Shown here piece by piece: positions 16,032 through 23,889 of a stretch of 25,255 nucleotides of DNA. The DNA is taken from positions 1 to 25,255 of the IMG/VR virus record IMGVR_UViG_3300037826_000132. One strand, given 5' to 3'. Made by a program: the position numbers and the translations under genes. How positions within the stretch are numbered: position 1 is the first letter of the stretch; each line of letters begins with the position of its first letter. The notes under the pieces are model-generated. The model was not told where the DNA came from. It did not search any database and saw only the letters and a list, made by a program, of their open reading frames with translations. Source of the stretch: a virus.

Positions 16032-17450
16032 TTAACTGGTCGGTGAGTAGTAGGACTGCGGTGTCGTCAGCAGCTTGCCGCCATCGGTGTAGTAAGTATC
16101 GCCGGGTTCCCAGTCAGGGAAGTGCCCGCCGCTCACCGTTGTATACGCTACATTATCCAGGCGTCCAGCCAGGTGAGGCGTTCGCAATACCAGGCGCGTG
16201 CGTGCCTGCGCGGTGATTTGCAGGCAGTTGTTGAGCGGCGGCTTTTTGTGGAGGAGAAACCGCCCGCCATCCACCACCTGATAACTCCCGCCGGGCGAGA
16301 ACATTTCTGCTGTGTCGATGGGCTGTCCTGCAAAACTAAAATACTCCATATACAACACAGGCATCCGCCCTAGCGTTGTGAATGGGAGAAGGTAAATCGG
16401 ACTACTGAACACCCCGGCGCTGGCCTCTTCAGTTACTGTGTCATCGAGAATGACCGGCACACGTTGGCCGTCAATCATCAGAAACTGCCCGGTCATGGCA
16501 ATCATATCGCCCCGCATCTCGTCACGCGCCTGGGTGTTGTCACGAGCATCAATGAACTGCGTCGTGTCGTTGGTGGTCGTGGCAATACCCTCACACCCGG
16601 TGGTGTGATATGCACACGGCCACACCTCCGACAACTCGTAGAAGAGGTTCGGGTGCATCACAAAGCGCCAACTCGTGTTGGGCAGCCCTGCCTTTCGTGC
16701 GGTGTCCTGGAGGTAACGGTACATATTCGACACGCGCTTGACATAGGTCGTGCCGTTGCTGTTCACAACCAGGTTGTCCATGTCCACAACGTAGCTGTCA
16801 GCGCGGGGGCAGGCAACACCAGTGAAAACATCACGGTATCCTGTGTTGACCAGGGTGTCCAGGCCATAGAAATATTCGCGGTCTCCGTCGTTATTGGATG
16901 GGTCGCCGGTGTAGAGTTCACGTGAAAACTCATATGTCCATCCTACTGCAAGGGCATAGAGTTTAGCGGTGGCGTCCCTGGTGATCGCTGTCTGCATGGG
17001 GCCAATCGGCAACCCTGGTGCAACCCCGCTCGTCGGGTCGAGGCCCCCGAAAATCTGTAGGTCATCAAACTCGCCACGGTTGGTGTACAACCCCACCTCG
17101 GTGATGTCAATGGATTGGGTCTGCAGCCGTTGCTTGCCGAGCGGGAGCATGGTGGTGCAGATTTTCCGCGTTCCAACGGTTTTGGGGTCGTCGCATGGGC
17201 CGGTAGGGTCATCACCACTGTTCGCTGTCTGCCCCGTAAACAAGGCGTAATTCGGGTTGGCATAGCGCGTCTCCATAACCGGCAGTTGCGCAATCAGCCC
17301 CTGCACCGGCAGTTGCATGGCGGTAAACACTGCGCGATCCAGGCCAGGTTGCGCGAATAGACCACCGGGGCCAGTTGGATGATATGCCGACGGTGTACTC
17401 ACGGTTTTAAACGCTGTAGCAAGCGCGTTAAGGATTTGCTGCTGGTCCAT
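16032..17450 (-). CDS. Major capsid protein (HK97-fold candidate)
   Basis: This 472-aa protein directly follows the protease/scaffold gene, with a GGAAAGGGGG purine block as ribosome site and an ATG abutting the stop. The N-terminal about 60 residues (helical, MDQQQILNALATAFKTVSTPSA) could be a delta-like arm. The rest is mixed alpha/beta, with elements expected of the HK97 fold: MQTAITRDATAKLYALAVGWTYEFSRELYTGD resembles a spine helix preceding the A-domain, and RFVMHPNLFYELSEVWP resembles the 'Mxxxxxxxl' A-domain segment. The C-terminus RLDNVAYTTVSGGHFPDWEPGD is Tyr/Gly-rich. Six Cys residues are present (DDP and KIC regions, CPRADS, PCAYHTTGCEG). The next gene, 11-14 nt downstream, is the glycosyltransferase, so this capsid is a plausible glycosylation substrate. 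Confidence 0.8.
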   Translation of the reverse strand: MDQQQILNALATAFKTVSTPSAYHPTGPGGLFAQPGLDRAVFTAMQLPVQGLIAQLPVMETRYANPNYALFTGQTANSGDDPTGPCDDPKTVGTRKICTTMLPLGKQRLQTQSIDITEVGLYTNRGEFDDLQIFGGLDPTSGVAPGLPIGPMQTAITRDATAKLYALAVGWTYEFSRELYTGDPSNNDGDREYFYGLDTLVNTGYRDVFTGVACPRADSYVVDMDNLVVNSNGTTYVKRVSNMYRYLQDTARKAGLPNTSWRFVMHPNLFYELSEVWPCAYHTTGCEGIATTTNDTTQFIDARDNTQARDEMRGDMIAMTGQFLMIDGQRVPVILDDTVTEEASAGVFSSPIYLLPFTTLGRMPVLYMEYFSFAGQPIDTAEMFSPGGSYQVVDGGRFLLHKKPPLNNCLQITAQARTRLVLRTPHLAGRLDNVAYTTVSGGHFPDWEPGDTYYTDGGKLLTTPQSYYSPTS

Positions 17451-17993
17451 CTACATAGCCCCCTTTCCAAAGAGCAGGTCGGAGATCAGGGTCTCTGGCG
17501 AGTTCCCGTTTGCGGCATTCTGTTGCTCCCTGAAGCACTTTGCCTCTTCTTCGCTCACCAGTGTGGTCTTGCTGGTGCTCGCGGAATGCCCGGTCATCGC
17601 ACGCGGTAGCGGCTCCGCTTCTGCCATGGCCTTGATTTGCGCCTGCAGGTTTGCCACCTGCGTTTGCAGCGCCGCTACCGGGTCGGTGGTTGACTCCCCT
17701 GGGGTTTCCTTCTTGTCGTACCCCTTCATCTCTTCCAACGCTTCCACCAGCGGAGAGATAGCCTCGGCTACCGCCATGGCGATCATCTGGTAGGTTTTCT
17801 GGTCGGCCTCGCTCATACCCCCACCGCCGTCTTCCATCTTGTCCTCTTCGCCTTCCATCTTGTGCCGAATATGTTCCTGTTTTGCTGTTTGTTCGGCACT
17901 GAACATATTTGCTTTCAGGCGATTGAGCGCTTCCTGTCCCGTTGCATCCTCACCGAGCAGGTGGCGCAGATGCAGTTCTTGTTCTTCTGTCAT
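17451..17993 (-). CDS. Nested in-frame scaffold protein (internal start within protease gene)
   Basis: ATG 17991-17993, codon 321 of the protease gene, is preceded by a perfect AAGGAG (18000-18005) with a six-base spacer. Translation from here gives a 180-aa highly charged protein (MTEEQELHLRHLLGED...) that lacks the protease domain and contains the acidic EGEEDKMEDGGGG linker and the coiled coil. This mirrors lambda C/Nu3, where scaffold is made from an internal start in the protease gene so that free scaffold outnumbers the fusion. The SD is stronger than that of the full-length gene, whose ATG at 18953 has only a weak GAGG-like site. The function is inferred from position and composition. 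Confidence 0.75.
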   Translation of the reverse strand: MTEEQELHLRHLLGEDATGQEALNRLKANMFSAEQTAKQEHIRHKMEGEEDKMEDGGGGMSEADQKTYQMIAMAVAEAISPLVEALEEMKGYDKKETPGESTTDPVAALQTQVANLQAQIKAMAEAEPLPRAMTGHSASTSKTTLVSEEEAKCFREQQNAANGNSPETLISDLLFGKGAM

Positions 17994-18953
17994 TTTGGTC
18001 TCCTTAACTGTCAATGACGTAAATCGGTTTGATGCCTTGTGCTTCGGGAGCAGAGAGCGCTCAACCCGACGTATCCAACTATATACCCCGTCTCTGTCTG
18101 GTTCCCACACGAGGTGCTCGAAACCGATAGAGACGCCAATTTCGCCGGCTTTTTCCGCAAGGCGCTGCCCTGCCACCGGGTCGTGGAAAGTGCCGCTCTC
18201 GATCAGGTAGCGGCCATCTATTGCATTAAAATCGCAGGTGCCTAGCTCGGCGTCCGGTACATGCCACCACAGGAGTGGTCCGTACTCACCGGTCTCGTAA
18301 GCACGGGCGGCATCTGCTGTAAGTGCAGCCTTGCTGACAATCTCACCATCCCGATCCTCATACGCCGACGATGAGATGGCGAGCCATCGGTAGTCTCCGT
18401 TGGCATCCTTGAAAACCATCGCCAATGGGGCAATGGGTGCGGTTTTGTGTGTCTTCTCTGTTTTTTTGTCCGCCGCATCCATCTGGCGCACACGTGCCCG
18501 CGCCCAGGAAAACCCCTCATCGCCGCCCCACCCCTGCCAGGCTTGCCACCCTTTGCCCTGGTCGTCCCACGTGGAGCCGTCCTTGTTGACTTCGTGGCGC
18601 TGAAAAAAAGAGAGCATACGCCGTACAACATCAGGAGAGAGAGTCTGGCGATTGATCAACTGGCGGGCACGCGCCAACCCGACGCTGGTCATACCGCGTT
18701 GGGATTGCGGCTTGTCGGCTCGAACTTCCAGTGCGCGGCGGGCATTTTCGGCCATCGCTTGGGTAGGACGAAAGTTGATGTGATCGTATTTTTTAGGTGC
18801 TTTGCGTGTGGTGCCGTAGTAGGCAGCGTTCAGCGCGTTCAGGTGTCGCTGCGCACGCTCCTGGCTCTCGTGGCAACCGCCAGGTATTGGCGCGGATGAG
18901 CCGCGCTTCACCACACACCATCGGTTATTCTGTTGTGCGATTTTCCAGGGCAT
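17451..18953 (-). CDS. Prohead maturation protease fused to C-terminal scaffold
   Basis: This 500-aa protein has four visible regions. Residues 1-48 form a small PWKI...CVVK...GGCHES element common at the start of phage head proteins. Residues 50-158 are a charged domain ending WDDQGKGWQAWQGWGGDEGFSWARA, known from many phage proteases and portals. Residues about 175-320 are an HK97-type (U35-like) serine protease core with H231 (LLWWH) and S275 (GVSIGF) as probable catalytic residues. Residues 321-500 are a highly charged scaffold with a predicted coiled coil (VAALQTQVANLQAQIKAMAEA, about 425-445). The protease cleaves scaffold and capsid delta domains after prohead assembly. A separate scaffold start lies inside the gene at 17993. 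The stop TAG abuts the capsid ATG. Confidence 0.85.
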   Translation of the reverse strand: MPWKIAQQNNRWCVVKRGSSAPIPGGCHESQERAQRHLNALNAAYYGTTRKAPKKYDHINFRPTQAMAENARRALEVRADKPQSQRGMTSVGLARARQLINRQTLSPDVVRRMLSFFQRHEVNKDGSTWDDQGKGWQAWQGWGGDEGFSWARARVRQMDAADKKTEKTHKTAPIAPLAMVFKDANGDYRWLAISSSAYEDRDGEIVSKAALTADAARAYETGEYGPLLWWHVPDAELGTCDFNAIDGRYLIESGTFHDPVAGQRLAEKAGEIGVSIGFEHLVWEPDRDGVYSWIRRVERSLLPKHKASNRFTSLTVKETKMTEEQELHLRHLLGEDATGQEALNRLKANMFSAEQTAKQEHIRHKMEGEEDKMEDGGGGMSEADQKTYQMIAMAVAEAISPLVEALEEMKGYDKKETPGESTTDPVAALQTQVANLQAQIKAMAEAEPLPRAMTGHSASTSKTTLVSEEEAKCFREQQNAANGNSPETLISDLLFGKGAM

Positions 18954-19537
18954 TAGGGGGCAGCCTCATACAGTGCAATTTCAGACGTGACCATCCGTGC
19001 CCCTCCCGACCGGTTGGTAAGCCGCAACAGGTATGCTGTTCCGTTCTTGAATACCCACTCATTATCACCCCTGATAGAGCTGGATGTGACCGACGAAAAG
19101 AATCCCACCCCCGTACCGGCAGGGATGGCAATGGTATGGATGAGCGTTCCCGTACTGCTCACGGTTGCATCCTGCCGTGCGGTGGTTACGGCAGTGTTCG
19201 AGAAGGTGCGGTTGAAGTTTTGCGGTGTTATAGCAGTGCCGGTTTCAGCGTTGTAGGTGATGCCCTCGTACAACCGTAACTCAAAATCCCCCAACGTAAA
19301 AACCAGGAACAGGATGTGCGCCGCCTTGTCAGCAGGTGTATCAATAATCAGGTCGGCATTGGCATCGTCTGCAACGCGATTGTCGTCGAACCATGTTGCG
19401 GATACAACATAGAGCGCTCCATCATGAACGGTGACGTGCTCCCAGTCTATTGGCGCGGTGTACAAACCATACGCGCCCCCACCTGTATCGCGTGCTGCCC
19501 CAGTATAGTTGCCAATTTGTATTTCCTTGCGTGACAT
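18953..19537 (-). CDS. Putative capsid decoration / head structural protein
   Basis: I start at ATG 19535-19537, preceded by TTTGGAGAACC (GGAG at good spacing), giving 194 aa (MSRKEIQIG...). The protein is beta-rich and soluble. It has a HILFLVFTLGDFELRLYEG segment, a TGTAITPQNFNRT turn, a GTLIHTIAIPAGTGVG strand pair and a late NEWVFKNGTAYLLRLTNRSG strand. This pattern (hydrophobic readout of a deformable ring, F/Y-E segment, PxNxNR turn, terminal LRLTN) occurs in many uncharacterised phage virion proteins beside capsid genes. Position before the protease and just after a promoter suggests an abundant head protein. The stop TAA overlaps the protease ATG by one base. No precise family name can be given. 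Confidence 0.55.
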   Translation of the reverse strand: MSRKEIQIGNYTGAARDTGGGAYGLYTAPIDWEHVTVHDGALYVVSATWFDDNRVADDANADLIIDTPADKAAHILFLVFTLGDFELRLYEGITYNAETGTAITPQNFNRTFSNTAVTTARQDATVSSTGTLIHTIAIPAGTGVGFFSSVTSSSIRGDNEWVFKNGTAYLLRLTNRSGGARMVTSEIALYEAAP

Positions 19538-19558
19538 GGTTCTCCAAACAAAAGTGAT

Positions 19559-19582
19559 GCATGGATCACACTCGATCCATGC
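19559..19582 (-). promoter_or_regulatory. Perfect 9-bp hairpin in leader RNA upstream of decoration gene
   Basis: The arms GCATGGATC and GATCCATGC are exact reverse complements around a 6-nt loop (GAGTGT on the minus strand). The structure ends 21 bases before ATG 19537. It is followed by ATCACTTTTGTTT, a weak T-rich stretch, so it could be a poor terminator or attenuator, an mRNA-stabilising 5' hairpin, or a processing site. Each arm contains a GATC (Dam) site. Confidence 0.55.
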
Positions 19583-19667
19583 GGGTTGGGTGGGTGTGTG
19601 TCTCGCCCAACACATCTTCAATCCGCACGGGCATATTTCGCATTGCACCATAGAGTGCTTAATGTCC

Positions 19668-19696
19668 AGTATACTCCTCACTCGATAATAATGCAA
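19668..19696 (-). promoter_or_regulatory. Predicted sigma70-type promoter for decoration-protease-capsid block
   Basis: Reading the minus strand, TTGCAT (19696-19691) and TATACT (19673-19668) are separated by exactly 17 bases. They match the -35 and -10 consensus at 4 of 6 and 5 of 6 positions. Transcription would begin near 19661, giving a leader of about 124 nt before ATG 19537. It lies in the only real intergenic gap, directly upstream of the genes whose products are needed in the highest copy number (decoration, scaffold, capsid). Confidence 0.62.
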
Positions 19697-19744
19697 GCAG
19701 GAAATGGCGCAAGGCCACGAGATTGTGGTTGTTTTTTGATGTTG

Positions 19745-20227
19745 TCATGATTTTTTCACCTCACTATCAATGGCACGCTGGAGTGTGTTTGGTAGGATGC
19801 GTCGCCATTTGTCAGATATCTCTTGGCTGAACTCACGCGGGGCCGTGCCAGGGTGTTTGACACGCGGGGTGAAAACCATTGTGCTACCCCGCGAGCCGGC
19901 GGTGCTCCCGATGACACGCGGCGTTGTCTTTGGTTTGGATGGCACGCCGAACCGCAGGGTGCTGGCGTTGCGTGCAACAATGATGTGTGGCCTGGTTCCC
20001 TCATCCACGAGGCCGTAAATGAAATCGGTGGTGAAGATGTTGCGTTCTGCCCACGACGGACGGTCAATCCCGAACGCAGGTTGATGCTTCCACGTTTGGG
20101 TTGTTACCTGCATGTCAACCTGCACGCCCCGCGCCGCACCTTCCATCGCATTTTCTACTGCCCGCTTCAGTTTTTTTCTGCTGATGAACTTCGGGGCGAA
20201 GACCTTTGTTTTGATTTTCATCGTCAT
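19745..20227 (-). CDS. HK97 gp10-like protein (tail completion/neck)
   Basis: I start at ATG 20225-20227, whose A overlaps the preceding stop (TGATG). This gives 160 aa beginning MTMKIKTKVF. Upstream in-frame codons (to 20293) lie inside the previous gene and have no SD advantage. Diagnostic for the HK97-gp10/tail-completion family are VDEGTRPHIIVARNASTLRF near the middle and HPGTAPREFSQEI near the C-terminus, which form the fold's central strands and C-terminal helix. Such proteins usually terminate the tail tube or sit at the neck. Here the gene lies between the minor head gene and the decoration/protease genes, earlier than in lambda- or HK97-like maps, so its exact role is less certain than its family. 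Confidence 0.72.
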   Translation of the reverse strand: MTMKIKTKVFAPKFISRKKLKRAVENAMEGAARGVQVDMQVTTQTWKHQPAFGIDRPSWAERNIFTTDFIYGLVDEGTRPHIIVARNASTLRFGVPSKPKTTPRVIGSTAGSRGSTMVFTPRVKHPGTAPREFSQEISDKWRRILPNTLQRAIDSEVKKS

Positions 20228-20784
20228 CACACGAGTACCCCGCCGCGTATACGGTATGGCGACCCGGCGGCGCGTTCGGGGCAGGTCTGGCAATGGTTCT
20301 CGCTCGCCCCCAATCGCCAGTAGCAGTCATAATCACCATTCTCTTCATTGATTGTCACGATCACCCACGAGCACTTGCAGTTTGATAGACATTGTGTGCC
20401 CTCGGCGGGCATAAACGGGAGTGGCAGAAAACGCGTTGCGCCGCGCCAGTAAGGTGTCTTGATTGAGCGGGCATACATCCTGGCACGCTCGCGCCAGCCA
20501 GTCAGAAACTCATCGGTGTCCTGCATGACCAGGGCAAAATCCCCCAGGAAGCGCAGCTGCACCTGTACGTCCTGCATCACTGCCACAAGGCCAGGGTCAG
20601 GGATGTTTGTGCCGTCCCACCCGGCGAACGCAGCGGCAGTAGAGTAGCGAGCAATCATACGGTTCATCTCATCCTGCCATTGCTCAATGGTTATGGTGCC
20701 GCGTTCGAGTCGGCTCATCAAGTCGTCAATCCGCACAATGAATCTGTTAATGAGTTCGCGCAAGTTGGCAGGGATTTCATCCAC
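20227..20784 (-). CDS. Minor head protein with C-terminal Cys cluster (MuF-like C-terminal region)
   Basis: This 185-aa protein starts with GTG 20782-20784, which overlaps the portal stop (TAGTG) and has a strong AGGAGGT 6-7 bases upstream. Residues 1-110 are helical and charged. The C-terminal part has an LPLPFMPAEGTQC segment, then C132, C136, C138, a W at 140, C154, W156, C165 and C168 (HCQTCPERA), and ends GSPYRIRGG. This C-x3-C-x-C ... C-x2-C arrangement, with its LP-x-P lead-in and CxxCxxRA, matches the tail of phage minor head/MuF-type proteins encoded next to portals. It is probably a zinc or disulfide knuckle. Such proteins join the prohead in small numbers near the portal. It is much shorter than full MuF proteins. 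Confidence 0.65.
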   Translation of the reverse strand: MDEIPANLRELINRFIVRIDDLMSRLERGTITIEQWQDEMNRMIARYSTAAAFAGWDGTNIPDPGLVAVMQDVQVQLRFLGDFALVMQDTDEFLTGWRERARMYARSIKTPYWRGATRFLPLPFMPAEGTQCLSNCKCSWVIVTINEENGDYDCYWRLGASENHCQTCPERAAGSPYRIRGGVLV

Positions 20785-22202
20785 TAACGCACCTCCTCGT
20801 ATAACCTGATCGCGTGCGCCATCTCCTGTTCTATGAGCGCCATGGCCTCGGCTTCGGTAACCTCCTTCACTGCAAATAGGGATGATTCCTCCTCCTCAGT
20901 AGCCGCTGAAATCATCTCCGGTTTTTCCGTGTCATCCAGGGTCTCGGTCGGTGTCTCATCCACCGCCAGGAACTCCGGTGGCGCCTTACCCTCATCAACC
21001 AACATTTGCAATCCCTGCTGCGGGGTAAGCACACCACTATCCACATTGGTCTTTACTGTTTTTGCCCAGGTCTCGTTGATGTTTGCCCGCGCTTGCTCAT
21101 CGCGCAGGTCGGTAGTAACAAACACAAACGTTGTCTGGTCATCAAAGACTTTTTGGTTCAATTGGTGGGTAAGTTGCATACGGAACAGTGCGATTTGCCG
21201 CCCCGACGCCTCTTTCTCGATAACTATCGCTTGCCCCGTGCCGCCGAGGGAATTGTGGAAAAACTCCGGGTCAAGGTCGGTAGGGAGAATGCCTACCGCA
21301 TTACAAATACGCAACTTCGCTTCACGGCGCTCTTTTTCGGCATCGAAGTTTTCCGGCAGGCTGGTGAATGGAATCTCGATGTGGTTGACTGTTGCATCGG
21401 TCATCATGCCCATGATGACGCTGGCGAGATACTTCGTATAGCCCTCGCTCTGCGCCTGCGCCTTTGCGCGCGTAACTGCATCCTCCACCATCTGTGTCGT
21501 GACACCAGTGATGAGATCGAGCTTCTGTGGGCGCACACCCGTTAATCGCTCACCCACCAGGCGATCAATGGAGTGGAGTTTGTGGATAGCACGGTAGCAC
21601 CGTGACGCGGCGCAACGACCTCTGCCATAATAGGCAGGGTCTGGGTGTTGCATGCTCACCAGGTTGATGACCTGCCACCACTGCATGCGATGATAGCCGT
21701 CGGCGGCAAGATACCAGACTGGTTCTTTGCTGTCTCCCGTCCGCCAGCACCGCAGGCTATCCAGATGCTTCAATCCGATGATCGGGGCGCGGGGGTCGTT
21801 CTTCTCACGGATTAACTCAATCCACGCACCATTGTCAGTGCAGAGCCAATCCTGCACCAGGAGCGAGACGAACGCGACCCATCCGTCATTAAGCTCTGCC
21901 TCATGGATAATGTCCTGGGCGCGGCGGGCACGGCGGGGAACACTGCTCTCCACTTCCCACCCCTGGCTTGCAATCTGCGATGCAGCGATAGTGACGGCAT
22001 CACCAAAGTCTGAGCCGCCATCCTGGATGAGCAAGGAGCGCATGATGGCGTCGCGTGCCTGGGAGCCGTAGACAGGCAATTCATATGGCAGGATGGAGTA
22101 GTTGCCGTCTGCACCACCCCAGAGTGAAAAGACAAACGCGCCGCCGCCATCCGAGTGCGTAACGCTCTGCTGTTCGACTTTTACAACATCGGTTGCGGGC
22201 AT
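20784..22202 (-). CDS. Portal protein
   Basis: A 472-aa protein follows terL, the canonical place for the dodecameric portal through which DNA enters and to which the neck attaches. Recognisable stretches are a central segment with helices and an ITGVTTQMVEDAV region, a late block LGGTGQAIVIEKEASGRQIALFR, and FVFVTTDLRDEQA, typical of phage portal stem and wing regions. The C-terminus is acidic (TEEEESSLFAVKEVTEAEAMALIEQ) and probably helical. I choose ATG 22200-22202 because a perfect AGGAGG lies eight bases upstream and the terL stop overlaps it as TAATG. An in-frame ATG at 22226 would add eight residues but has no SD, and the AGGAGG would lie inside it. Confidence 0.85.
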   Translation of the reverse strand: MPATDVVKVEQQSVTHSDGGGAFVFSLWGGADGNYSILPYELPVYGSQARDAIMRSLLIQDGGSDFGDAVTIAASQIASQGWEVESSVPRRARRAQDIIHEAELNDGWVAFVSLLVQDWLCTDNGAWIELIREKNDPRAPIIGLKHLDSLRCWRTGDSKEPVWYLAADGYHRMQWWQVINLVSMQHPDPAYYGRGRCAASRCYRAIHKLHSIDRLVGERLTGVRPQKLDLITGVTTQMVEDAVTRAKAQAQSEGYTKYLASVIMGMMTDATVNHIEIPFTSLPENFDAEKERREAKLRICNAVGILPTDLDPEFFHNSLGGTGQAIVIEKEASGRQIALFRMQLTHQLNQKVFDDQTTFVFVTTDLRDEQARANINETWAKTVKTNVDSGVLTPQQGLQMLVDEGKAPPEFLAVDETPTETLDDTEKPEMISAATEEEESSLFAVKEVTEAEAMALIEQEMAHAIRLYEEVR

Positions 22203-23521
22203 TACAATGTCCTCCTGTGTGGCCATGCCAGGTAACGCAGGGCATCCAGTGCGTTATCGTTCGTTTTTTCCGGCTCTTCGCTGCCACGCTTGTAGGCATA
22301 CGCGGTCATCTCATGCCGCAACAGGCGACAACGCGGGTGAATGAGCAGGTGGACAAACCCATTCGTGTCTGGAGCAAGCATTCCACGCACCACCTTGATG
22401 CCTTCAGCAACAGAGTGGGTCGCTTTCATCGCCGGTAATCCCAGCGCTTGCATCTTCCCGCGCAATTCTGCCGCGCTACTGTCTAGGTAGATGACAGACG
22501 GATTCGGGTATGGCAGGGTGAGCACCTCTTCCAGATGCTTACTGCTCTCCCGGTGGATGGCGTGGTGTTCTGCAAAAACACAAACCTGCCCGTTCTTGCG
22601 CACCTGAGCCAACAGAAAAACGCGCGGGTGGCTGTTTGCAGTATACAACCCCGTGCGCTCGTCACGTGAGCCGGTATATCCGTCGTCTACACCCCAGACG
22701 ATCTCACCGTTGCCGGGTTGGTAGTCGGCGTCATCAGAGATGTTGTGGGTGCCAAACGTTGTATAGATCAACCCCTCGGCTTGTACCCATAGCCCCTTGA
22801 GTAGACGATCCTTTGCCGATCCCGTCAGGCTGCCCAGAGTGTCGAGATACGCACGCCCCTGGGTTGTCCAGTCGTTGCCGTCCCACAAACGCGGGTTGTC
22901 TTTATGTGTGGAGTTGATGAGCCGCAACGCCCCGGACTGGTAGCGCAGATACAACCAATGGAGCGGCGTGGTGGGGTTGACGTCGCCAATGATTTGCTGA
23001 ACAGGCCGACTATTGTTGCGGAGACGTGAGAGCAACGCAAACCAGTCCTCTTCATTAAGTTCAGTTGCCTCTGGCGCGAATATGTCATCATACTCACTGG
23101 ACATGATCTTTGTTGCCTTGTCCATGCCGCCTACGACGACGTGCGCCCCATTTGGGTAGCGATAAGCCTGGCGATTATTGCGGCGCGGGCCATCAGTGAT
23201 CATTGGATGCTCAGTACCCAGCACATGCTCCTCATACGTCACAAGCGCGGTTTCAGGTAAACTCGCCTTCCATTTCCGCACCATGAGCGCACGGTATCGC
23301 CCGTTTGCCTGCGCCCGGTCATGCATAAGTTCCAACCAGGCGCGTGTCTTGCCTGTTCCGGCCGGGCCAGCGATCAGTACCTCCCGCTCGGTGGCCTGAT
23401 GGAGTTCGGCGGCAGCTCCGTGCGGGGTGTATCTCCTCGCCTGCCGTGACGGGGTCTCCATCCGTGCTTGAACTTGTTGCTCAAGCATCGCTATGCGTTT
23501 GTTGAGTGCTGCTCTCTGCAA
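22202..23521 (-). CDS. terL: Terminase large subunit (packaging ATPase/nuclease)
   Basis: This 439-aa protein, numbered from TTG 23521, is the motor that pumps DNA into the prohead and cuts it. The N-terminal ATPase shows Walker A AGPAGTGKT (51-59) and a Walker B-like DDIFAPEATEL (145-155), with E151 as the likely catalytic Glu. A Pro precedes it where Asp or Asn is common. The C-terminal RNase H-fold nuclease shows acidic residues D279/D280 (GVDDGYTG), D347 (IYLDSSA) and D422/D426 (TNDNALDAL). The start is uncertain. TTG 23521 has a GGAG seven bases upstream, while ATG 23488 overlaps the terS stop by eight bases but has a weak SD. Either leaves both domains intact. The stop TAA overlaps the portal ATG by one base. 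Confidence 0.92.
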   Translation of the reverse strand: MQRAALNKRIAMLEQQVQARMETPSRQARRYTPHGAAAELHQATEREVLIAGPAGTGKTRAWLELMHDRAQANGRYRALMVRKWKASLPETALVTYEEHVLGTEHPMITDGPRRNNRQAYRYPNGAHVVVGGMDKATKIMSSEYDDIFAPEATELNEEDWFALLSRLRNNSRPVQQIIGDVNPTTPLHWLYLRYQSGALRLINSTHKDNPRLWDGNDWTTQGRAYLDTLGSLTGSAKDRLLKGLWVQAEGLIYTTFGTHNISDDADYQPGNGEIVWGVDDGYTGSRDERTGLYTANSHPRVFLLAQVRKNGQVCVFAEHHAIHRESSKHLEEVLTLPYPNPSVIYLDSSAAELRGKMQALGLPAMKATHSVAEGIKVVRGMLAPDTNGFVHLLIHPRCRLLRHEMTAYAYKRGSEEPEKTNDNALDALRYLAWPHRRTL

Positions 23522-23882
23522 AACGCTGCTCCAATACCTCTACCCTGCCCAACAACTCGGTGTCGTACAGGCCCAGTAGTTTGGCCTCATCCTGCAAAAC
23601 CTTGAGGTAGAGCCACCAGTCTTTTTTTCTTGCAGCTTGTGTACGGAGAAACCGCCGTGCGGCGAGATGTTCCGCCATTGCGGTAGAACGGTACTCGGCG
23701 GCCTCCTCACTGAGCCGGTCACGAGCACGAGAAATAAGGGTGTCAACAGTGCGTTGATTAGCGCCCCATTCTCTTTCTGCGTACTGAGAAATTTCCTGCC
23801 GATTACTGCCGCTGAGGAGTAGCGTGTAAACCTTGTCTACGCGGCGCTGCTGTTCGAATGTGGTGACCTGTCTGCGTGCCAT
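23481..23882 (-). CDS. terS: Putative terminase small subunit
   Basis: This 133-aa protein sits directly upstream of the large terminase and overlaps it. The N-terminal half (residues about 5-60) looks like a helix-turn-helix of the sigma-factor/terminase type: a basic start (MARRQVTTFEQQRR), a helix VDKVYTLLLSG, a turn, then ISQYAEREWG and a recognition-like helix QRTVDTLISRARDRL. The remainder is helical and charged, consistent with an oligomerisation region. TerS normally recognises the phage packaging site and feeds DNA to TerL at the portal. The assignment rests on position, size and the HTH, because small terminases share little sequence. A weak SD (AGG) precedes the ATG. Confidence 0.7.
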   Translation of the reverse strand: MARRQVTTFEQQRRVDKVYTLLLSGSNRQEISQYAEREWGANQRTVDTLISRARDRLSEEAAEYRSTAMAEHLAARRFLRTQAARKKDWWLYLKVLQDEAKLLGLYDTELLGRVEVLEQRFAESSTQQTHSDA

Positions 23883-23889
23883 GCTATGC

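Larger units (their letters stand above)
19538..19744. other. Only sizeable noncoding gap (207 nt): probable 5' leader of the capsid block
   Basis: This gap separates the gp10-like stop from the decoration-gene start. On the minus strand it contains a sigma70-type promoter (19668-19696) and a perfect 9-bp hairpin (19559-19582), then a GGAG ribosome site just before ATG 19537. The decoration frame stays open upstream through this gap (to TTG 19696) and would encode a Cys-rich stretch. That extension lacks an SD and overlaps the promoter and hairpin, so I treat the interval as untranslated. All other junctions in the window are overlaps or gaps of no more than about 15 nt. Confidence 0.6.

Noticed and set aside
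19559-19582. Hairpin as a rho-independent terminator
   Set aside because: The stem is only moderately GC-rich and is followed by ATCACTTTTG rather than an uninterrupted U-run, and essential genes lie just downstream.
19537-19696. N-terminal extension of the decoration protein with a Cys-rich CEICPCGLKMC segment
   Set aside because: The frame is open but has no SD, overlaps the promoter and hairpin, and the GGAG-preceded ATG at 19537 gives a normal start; chance opening is more likely.
20833-21441. 202-aa plus-strand frame opposite the portal gene
   Set aside because: Composition typical of antisense frames and no conserved motif, whereas the minus frame has a strong SD and portal pattern.
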